The notes under the pieces: model-generated
Told to the model about the DNA's origin: nothing
The model's database searches: none
The model's input: only the letters and a program-made list of their open reading frames with translations
Shown here: piece after piece, positions 59,228 to 64,000 of the stretch
Layout: every line of letters starts with the position of its first letter
How positions within the stretch are numbered: the stretch's first letter is position 1
Source: Aestuariibacter sp. GS-14
GTDB lineage: Bacteria; Pseudomonadota; Gammaproteobacteria; Enterobacterales; Alteromonadaceae
DNA length: 64,000 nucleotides
Assembly: GCF_006494365.1 (NCBI RefSeq)
Contig: NZ_VHIP01000008.1
Coordinates: 1 to 64,000, forward strand
Reading direction: 5' to 3'
Position numbers and translations under genes: made by a program

Positions 59228-61585
59228 CTAGTAGTAGTGATATGTAAACTCTACACCGTATTCCCGGCCTTTGGTCAGAGGAGCAAAGGTACCAAAACTT
59301 AATTGCGTATCATTACCGTGCTTCACATCATTGGTCAGGTTTTTCCCAAACAAGCTCACTACCCAGGTGCCCTCTTCATTTTGAAGATCGATACCGGCAT
59401 TCAGAATCTTCTGATCGTCGATATAGCCCTGATTGTTGTCGGTGTAATAGGTTTTGTCGCGATACGAGTAATTGATGCGGCTGGTTAACAGGCCCCAGTC
59501 ACTCACTTCCATATCGTGGGTTAATCCAATGCTGTACGTAATTTCCGGCACACGTGGGATTTCCAGAGCTTCATCATCCTTATCCACTACACCATCACCG
59601 TTCAGATCGTAAATCACCTTGCTGTACTCAGCATCGATCAGTCCCAGGTTGAACATCGCAACCAGGTTGTCGGTAATGCGGAACATACCGTCAACTTCTA
59701 TCCCCATCAGAGTTGCTTCGGCGGTGTTTTTGATGATTTGAATCAGTGAGCCATCCGGCGCAGGCAAACTCACTTCGCGCTGCATATCGTCAATGTTGGT
59801 AATGAACGCGGCGGCGTTAAAGCGGCCCCATGCAGTGTCGCCCTTGTAGCCCACTTCAAAGTTATCAACAGTTTCTTCGTCGAATGGACCTGGGCCGTTG
59901 GCTTCGCGTAATTCAGGCGTGCTGATATCGGCGGTATTTCTGAGGTTATAACCACCCGAGCGGAACCCTCTCGACCAGTTGGCAAACAGGTTGGTGTCAT
60001 CATCCAGTCGGAAGCGAACGCCGACTTTAGGTGACACATTGCTCCAGGTTTTGTTGTCAACAAAATCGAAGTTACAGTCATTGGCTTCGTAAATATTGCA
60101 TTTCGGGCCCTGTGGAATAATAAACCCGCTGTTAATGCTACTCACGTTCAGGTTCATCGACGAGATCTGAACGTCTTTTTCTTCACGGGTGTAACGCAAG
60201 CCGGCAGACAAGGTCCACTGGTCATCCAGGTCATAATCTACCGCAGCAAACGCCCCAAGGCTTGATGTGTCATGCAAACCGCCACCGTCCTGATAAATAC
60301 CCGCAGCCAGTAAGTCTGGCGTGCCGTCGCCATTAATATCGGCGTATACCGTGGTAATAGGCAGTTCTCGGCGTTCGTGGTACAGCATATCGTTGGTGTA
60401 GTGGTACAAACCGGTTGTGACGTTAGCTTTGCCCAACTGGGTGTTAAAACGCAGCTCATGGCTGTGCTGTTCACTGGTTGTCCAGGAATTAGAGTGGAAT
60501 AGCGAAAATGGCTGCGCATCAATGTCACCGCGAGTTGGCGAGAAGTAATCGCGCCAGCCGTAGATATACGTCATGGTGCCACCTGCAACATCCCAGTTCA
60601 GATTCAGCGACAGCAGTTCGGTTTCGATTTTCTGCCAGCCTGGCTCGTTAATCGCGAAATCATGGCTGTCGCGATCAAATGTTACGGCATAAGGCGCTAA
60701 TGGGTGCGCGCCAGAGAACGCCAGATTCGGATTAATCCCCAAACCATTGGTATGGTTCTGACCTGACGGGCCATCGCCGTCCAAATCCAGATTTTCATAC
60801 TTTAATTCCAGTGTCAGATCGTCAGTGGCTTCCCACAAGGTAGAAGAGCGAAACAGCGTTTGCTCTACTGCACCGTGATTGCTGCCATCAAATTTGTTCT
60901 TAAACCAGCCTTCATCGTTGTTGTGGTATACCGATACTTTGGTAAACAGGTTGTCGGTAAGCGGAATATTAACCGCGCCCTGAATCGTTTTGTTCAGTCC
61001 ACCCGGGCCACCGCCCGTTACCGAGCCTCGAACTTTTGCGTTGAAGGTATCGTCGGCCTTTTTCGTGGTGATCAGGATTGCGCCGCCGGTTACGTTACGA
61101 CCAAACAGAATACCCTGCGGTCCGCGCAACACTTCCACGCGTTCAATATCAAACATATCCACTACCACGCCACCGTTGGTCCCAATGAATACGCCATCGA
61201 TAAATACGCCAACCGTTGGGTCGATTGAGGTGATTGAGCTGTTAATGCCTAAACCGCGAATTGAGAAGTTAGCAACGCCACGCGCCGTTCCCACATCTTC
61301 CAGCACCACGTTGGCAATGCCCACAGACAGGTCATTCATGCTTCGGAATTTCATGGCATCTAATTGGTCTTCGCCAAATGCCGTAATGGCCACAGGGACA
61401 TCCTGAATAGACTCAACGCGTTTACGCGCTGTAACTTCAATTTTCTCGAACAACTTGTCGGCCGTTTTGTTCGACTTGGCGACCTCCTGGGCCTGCACAG
61501 GTTGCAATAGTGCAGAGAGGCACAAAGTCAAAGCGGAATACTTAAACAGCGAAGTGTGATTCCTGGTTATGCTGGTAGGGCACAT
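59228..61585 (-). CDS. TonB-dependent receptor
   Basis: A 785-residue outer-membrane transporter. Signal peptide (LFKYSALTLCLSALLQPVQAQ), TonB box-like region KIEVTARKR (~48-56), plug domain (~60-170, VPVAITAF, FSIRGLG, VEVLRGPQGILFGRNVTGGAI), then a 22-strand barrel ending in GVEFTYHYY with a terminal aromatic. Two calcium-loop-like motifs, DINGDGTPD (416-424) and DLNGDGVVDKDD (660-671), are in predicted loops. Resembles Alteromonadales receptors for complex organics; the substrate is unknown. No siderophore genes are nearby. GAGGAAAA precedes the ATG. Confidence 0.93.
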   Translation of the reverse strand: MCPTSITRNHTSLFKYSALTLCLSALLQPVQAQEVAKSNKTADKLFEKIEVTARKRVESIQDVPVAITAFGEDQLDAMKFRSMNDLSVGIANVVLEDVGTARGVANFSIRGLGINSSITSIDPTVGVFIDGVFIGTNGGVVVDMFDIERVEVLRGPQGILFGRNVTGGAILITTKKADDTFNAKVRGSVTGGGPGGLNKTIQGAVNIPLTDNLFTKVSVYHNNDEGWFKNKFDGSNHGAVEQTLFRSSTLWEATDDLTLELKYENLDLDGDGPSGQNHTNGLGINPNLAFSGAHPLAPYAVTFDRDSHDFAINEPGWQKIETELLSLNLNWDVAGGTMTYIYGWRDYFSPTRGDIDAQPFSLFHSNSWTTSEQHSHELRFNTQLGKANVTTGLYHYTNDMLYHERRELPITTVYADINGDGTPDLLAAGIYQDGGGLHDTSSLGAFAAVDYDLDDQWTLSAGLRYTREEKDVQISSMNLNVSSINSGFIIPQGPKCNIYEANDCNFDFVDNKTWSNVSPKVGVRFRLDDDTNLFANWSRGFRSGGYNLRNTADISTPELREANGPGPFDEETVDNFEVGYKGDTAWGRFNAAAFITNIDDMQREVSLPAPDGSLIQIIKNTAEATLMGIEVDGMFRITDNLVAMFNLGLIDAEYSKVIYDLNGDGVVDKDDEALEIPRVPEITYSIGLTHDMEVSDWGLLTSRINYSYRDKTYYTDNNQGYIDDQKILNAGIDLQNEEGTWVVSLFGKNLTNDVKHGNDTQLSFGTFAPLTKGREYGVEFTYHYY

Positions 61586-61653
61586 GGTTTTTCCTCAGTT
61601 CCAATTTATGTGTGTAATACGCGTTGTTAAATCTATGTTACTAACTGCACACA

Positions 61654-61682
61654 AAACTAACACCTGTGAAAATTAGTGTCAA
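61654..61682 (-). promoter_or_regulatory. Possible promoter of the TonB receptor gene
   Basis: On the minus strand TTGACA (61682-61677), a 17-bp spacer and TAGTTT (61659-61654) lie about 70 bp before the ATG. The -10 is poor. A CAATATATTG palindrome (61680-61689) overlaps the -35. Confidence 0.4.
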
Positions 61683-61744
61683 TATATTGGAATGATATTT
61701 CGCTATGTAAAACTAAATAGATAAAAATCGTTATATTGTTTTAC

Positions 61745-62935
61745 TTACTTAGTACTAAAGGCGGATTGGATTTGCAGATTAATTGCTATTAAACAGCCAC
61801 TTAACAGTACACAGCAGTACAGAGGGAAGTAGATATCAGATTGGTATAGCATTGCACCCAGCGGTGGCCCAAGGGTGTATCCCATCGCAGGAGAGGCTGT
61901 CATCAGACCAGTCACTTTGGCGCGTTCAGCATCTGAGCAGCGTTGCGTAGCTGCTGCCGTAACACTGGGATACCCTACCCCAACGCCAACACCGATACCC
62001 ACCATACCAATGTAGATAAACTGCACCTCGGTGGCCGTTGCCACAGAAATATACCCCGCGGTCATCGCGATGGCCGCCAGATACAGCAGTTGTTTCAGGG
62101 TAAAATGGCCGCGTTGTACCAGTGTCCACTGCACGCTGAGCGCGGCTAATGCACTGATCATTAGCGCCGTGCCTGTGATCTGCGCAGCTTCTACGGGGGA
62201 ATGATGAAAATAGTCAATCAGCAAAAAGCCCAGACTTTGCTGCAACATGGCCATACAGATGAATAGCACTACAGCAAAACTGAGTAACAGCAATACTGGT
62301 GACGAAGCCGAAACGTCGGCACTCGATGTTACTTTTTGGGGGACCGGCTGCGACGGAGGCTCGTCAGGCAATTTTCTCCACACCAAAAGCAATGCCAGGC
62401 ACGTTAATACAATAATGGCGTACAGCGGTGCTACCAGCCCATAGGTAACCAGCAGACCAGCCAGCCCCGGCCCCAGTATTTGCCCAAGGTTATTTGCTGA
62501 CGTGACCCTGCTTAGCGTAGCCACCGAATGCAGGCTCTGCCGCCGCGCATAGCCAATTACATAGCCCACAGCTGCTGGCGGCGTGGCCGACATAACAGTG
62601 GACTGGGCCACCCGCGTTGCCAGTAAGCAACCAAACAGCGCATAGCCGGTAAGCCATTCAGCCAGTCCAACACTAAACACACTAGCAAAACACAGGGTGC
62701 CAATAGAGTATCCCGACAAACCGTAAATAAGCGTACGCCGGTTACCTGCCCGCGCCGCATAATAACTCCAGCGGGTGCTACCCAGTGCAAAGATACAGGC
62801 TGACGACGACAATATCGCCGCCACCTGAAGTTCAGACAGTCCGGTCTCCCTGCCAAGGGCGGGTAGTATTGTCATCACCACGCTTTGCCCCATGGCCGTA
62901 GCCAGCAGGGCAATAAAAAGCACCAGCGTTACCAT
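61745..62935 (-). CDS. Major facilitator superfamily transporter
   Basis: A 396-residue inner-membrane protein with 12 predicted helices. The N-terminal half contains the DHA1-type ALGSTRWSYYAARAGNRRTLIYG loop between helices 2 and 3 (a GxxxDxxGRR variant lacking the usual Asp) and a helix-5 GPGLAGLLV motif (motif C-like: ILGPGLAGL), typical of antiporters. The substrate cannot be told. It is 57 bp after the thiolase stop on the same strand, so it may be its operon partner. No ribosome site is clear; an alternative start downstream is possible. Confidence 0.85.
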   Translation of the reverse strand: MVTLVLFIALLATAMGQSVVMTILPALGRETGLSELQVAAILSSSACIFALGSTRWSYYAARAGNRRTLIYGLSGYSIGTLCFASVFSVGLAEWLTGYALFGCLLATRVAQSTVMSATPPAAVGYVIGYARRQSLHSVATLSRVTSANNLGQILGPGLAGLLVTYGLVAPLYAIIVLTCLALLLVWRKLPDEPPSQPVPQKVTSSADVSASSPVLLLLSFAVVLFICMAMLQQSLGFLLIDYFHHSPVEAAQITGTALMISALAALSVQWTLVQRGHFTLKQLLYLAAIAMTAGYISVATATEVQFIYIGMVGIGVGVGVGYPSVTAAATQRCSDAERAKVTGLMTASPAMGYTLGPPLGAMLYQSDIYFPLYCCVLLSGCLIAINLQIQSAFSTK

Positions 62936-62992
62936 AGTCGACGGGTAAGCCGGTGCACGAGGTACAACTGTTTCGCCATATAAGGCTTAGTA

Positions 62993-64000
62993 TTAGCGGT
63001 TGATTTCAAACAACGCTGCCATGCCCATACCGCCACCAATACACATGGTAGTGACCGCATAACGGGCTTTACGACGCTGTCCTTCCAGCAATACATGGCC
63101 CACCATACGGGCGCCACTCATGCCATACGGGTGACCAATGGAGATAGCCCCACCGTTTACGTTGAGCTTGTCATTGTCGATACCCAGCTTGTCGCGGCAG
63201 TACAATACCTGCACGGCAAAGGCTTCATTCAGCTCCCACAAATCAATGTCGTTCACGGTTAAGCCATGACGCTTTAATAGCTTAGGTACCGCGAATACCG
63301 GGCCAATGCCCATTTCATCGGGCTCACAGCCGGTGACAACCATGCCGCGATACGTGCCCAGTACCGGCAGGTTGCGTTTTTGCGCTTCCTTTGCCGACAT
63401 CATGACACTGGCAGACGCCCCATCAGACAGCTGACTGGCATTCCCGGCGGTAATGGTGCCGCCGTCGATTACCGGGTTCAGACCCGCAAGGCCCTCCAAC
63501 GTAGTGGTTGGACGGTTACATTCATCAGACGTAGCGGTTTTATTTACCAGCTCTGTGGTATCCGTGGCTTTGTCGTATTGCGCGTGCACCACGTCCATGG
63601 GCACAATTTCGTTATCGTAAATACCGTTTTGCTGAGCTGCCGCTGTGCGCTGCTGACTCTGTAAGGCGTATTCGTCCATTTGCTCACGGCTGATACCATA
63701 GCGCTTGGCCACAATTTCAGCGGTTTCAATCATCGACAAATAAATGCCTGAATGCTTCGCTTTCAACGCCTCGCTGTGGGCGCGGAATTTATTCATGTTG
63801 TTATTCTGTACCAGCGAGATGGAATCCAGCCCACCCGCAACCGCAACCGGTGCGCCATCTACAATAATGCGCTGTGCCGCCATACTGATGGCCTGCAAAC
63901 CTGAAGAACAAAAACGATTAATGGTTACGCCAGCGGTAGTCACCGGTAAGCCCGCCATGAGAGCTGCCTGGCGACCAATGTTGCCGCCCGTTGCCCCTTC
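62993..64000 (-). CDS. Acetyl-CoA acyltransferase / thiolase (5' end outside window)
   Basis: A partial gene: 335 codons to the edge, the N-terminal ~60 residues missing. The frame stays open beyond the internal Met at 63958 (EGATGGNIGRQAALMAGLP). The catalytic cysteine is in NRFCSSGLQAISM. GDGASASVMMS-type DGASAS, LWELNEAFAVQVLY, GGAISIGHPYGMSGARM (catalytic His) and CIGGGMGMAALFEI complete the thiolase fold. It fits beta-ketothiolases of fatty-acid oxidation (FadA/FadI or AtoB-like); which one is not decided by the fragment. It would yield acetyl-CoA, and propionyl-CoA from odd-chain acids, for the prp pathway. Confidence 0.93.
   Translation of the reverse strand, partial: EGATGGNIGRQAALMAGLPVTTAGVTINRFCSSGLQAISMAAQRIIVDGAPVAVAGGLDSISLVQNNNMNKFRAHSEALKAKHSGIYLSMIETAEIVAKRYGISREQMDEYALQSQQRTAAAQQNGIYDNEIVPMDVVHAQYDKATDTTELVNKTATSDECNRPTTTLEGLAGLNPVIDGGTITAGNASQLSDGASASVMMSAKEAQKRNLPVLGTYRGMVVTGCEPDEMGIGPVFAVPKLLKRHGLTVNDIDLWELNEAFAVQVLYCRDKLGIDNDKLNVNGGAISIGHPYGMSGARMVGHVLLEGQRRKARYAVTTMCIGGGMGMAALFEINR

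Overview
The window looks like chromosomal DNA of a marine gammaproteobacterium of the order Alteromonadales. This rests on the gene content and order (pilT-pilU divergent from yggS-proC-yggT; rsmI divergent from lpoA-yraN-diaA-dolP; arcB divergent from gltBD; a prpB-prpC-acnD-prpF methylcitrate operon behind a GntR regulator; a carboxynorspermidine pathway; a large TonB-dependent receptor) and on protein sequences that resemble Alteromonas/Shewanella relatives. I cannot name the genus from sequence alone. Almost all of it reads as ordinary core and housekeeping chromosome. I see no prophage, transposase, tRNA, rRNA or CRISPR array.

Layout. 0-9.6 kb: twitching-motility ATPases PilT and PilU with a small coupled zinc-ribbon protein (minus), then yggS-proC-yggT and a DUF4426 protein (plus), a GNAT acetyltransferase, a Sel1-repeat protein, a lipoprotein dipeptidyl peptidase IV and yaaA. 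9.6-18.8 kb: talB-pgi, a 58-residue DUF3545 gene, and the threonine operon thrL-thrA-thrB-thrC running on the minus strand into ung. It has a leader peptide and attenuator, plus a met-box-like palindrome upstream. 18.8-27.8 kb: a signalling block with a PepSY-type membrane protein, a soluble hybrid histidine kinase, a REC-PAS-GGDEF-EAL protein, a membrane hybrid kinase with HPt, and a SpoIIAA-like protein. 28-35.8 kb: aceK, a MAPEG protein, a DUF3833 lipoprotein with a chalcone-isomerase-like partner, a PLP desulfhydrase/deaminase, an unknown protein, and the two-gene carboxynorspermidine pathway. 35.9-40.5 kb: rsmI and the lpoA-yraN-diaA-dolP envelope/replication operon. 40.7-47.5 kb: gntR-prpB-prpC-acnD-prpF for propionyl-CoA use. 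47.6-49.7 kb: small unknown genes around a 266-bp non-coding element with perfect 24-bp terminal inverted repeats. The end of a second copy is the first 74 bases of the window. 49.8-58.7 kb: arcB divergent from gltB-gltD. 58.7-64 kb: a small membrane protein, a TonB-dependent receptor, an MFS transporter and a thiolase cut by the window edge.

How the parts connect. Several genes bear on central carbon flow under changing oxygen and substrate: aceK (isocitrate dehydrogenase switch), the methylcitrate cycle, arcB, gltBD and talB-pgi. The thr operon and the carboxynorspermidine genes both draw on aspartate semialdehyde. The most useful second-look items are the inverted-repeat element, the met-box-like palindrome ahead of the thr operon, hairpins in all three gaps of the prp operon, three TGTCGACA palindromes around gntR, and calcium-loop-like motifs in the TonB receptor. 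I did not find a convincing undescribed multi-gene system; the kinase/c-di-GMP block at 19.4-27.8 kb is the nearest candidate.
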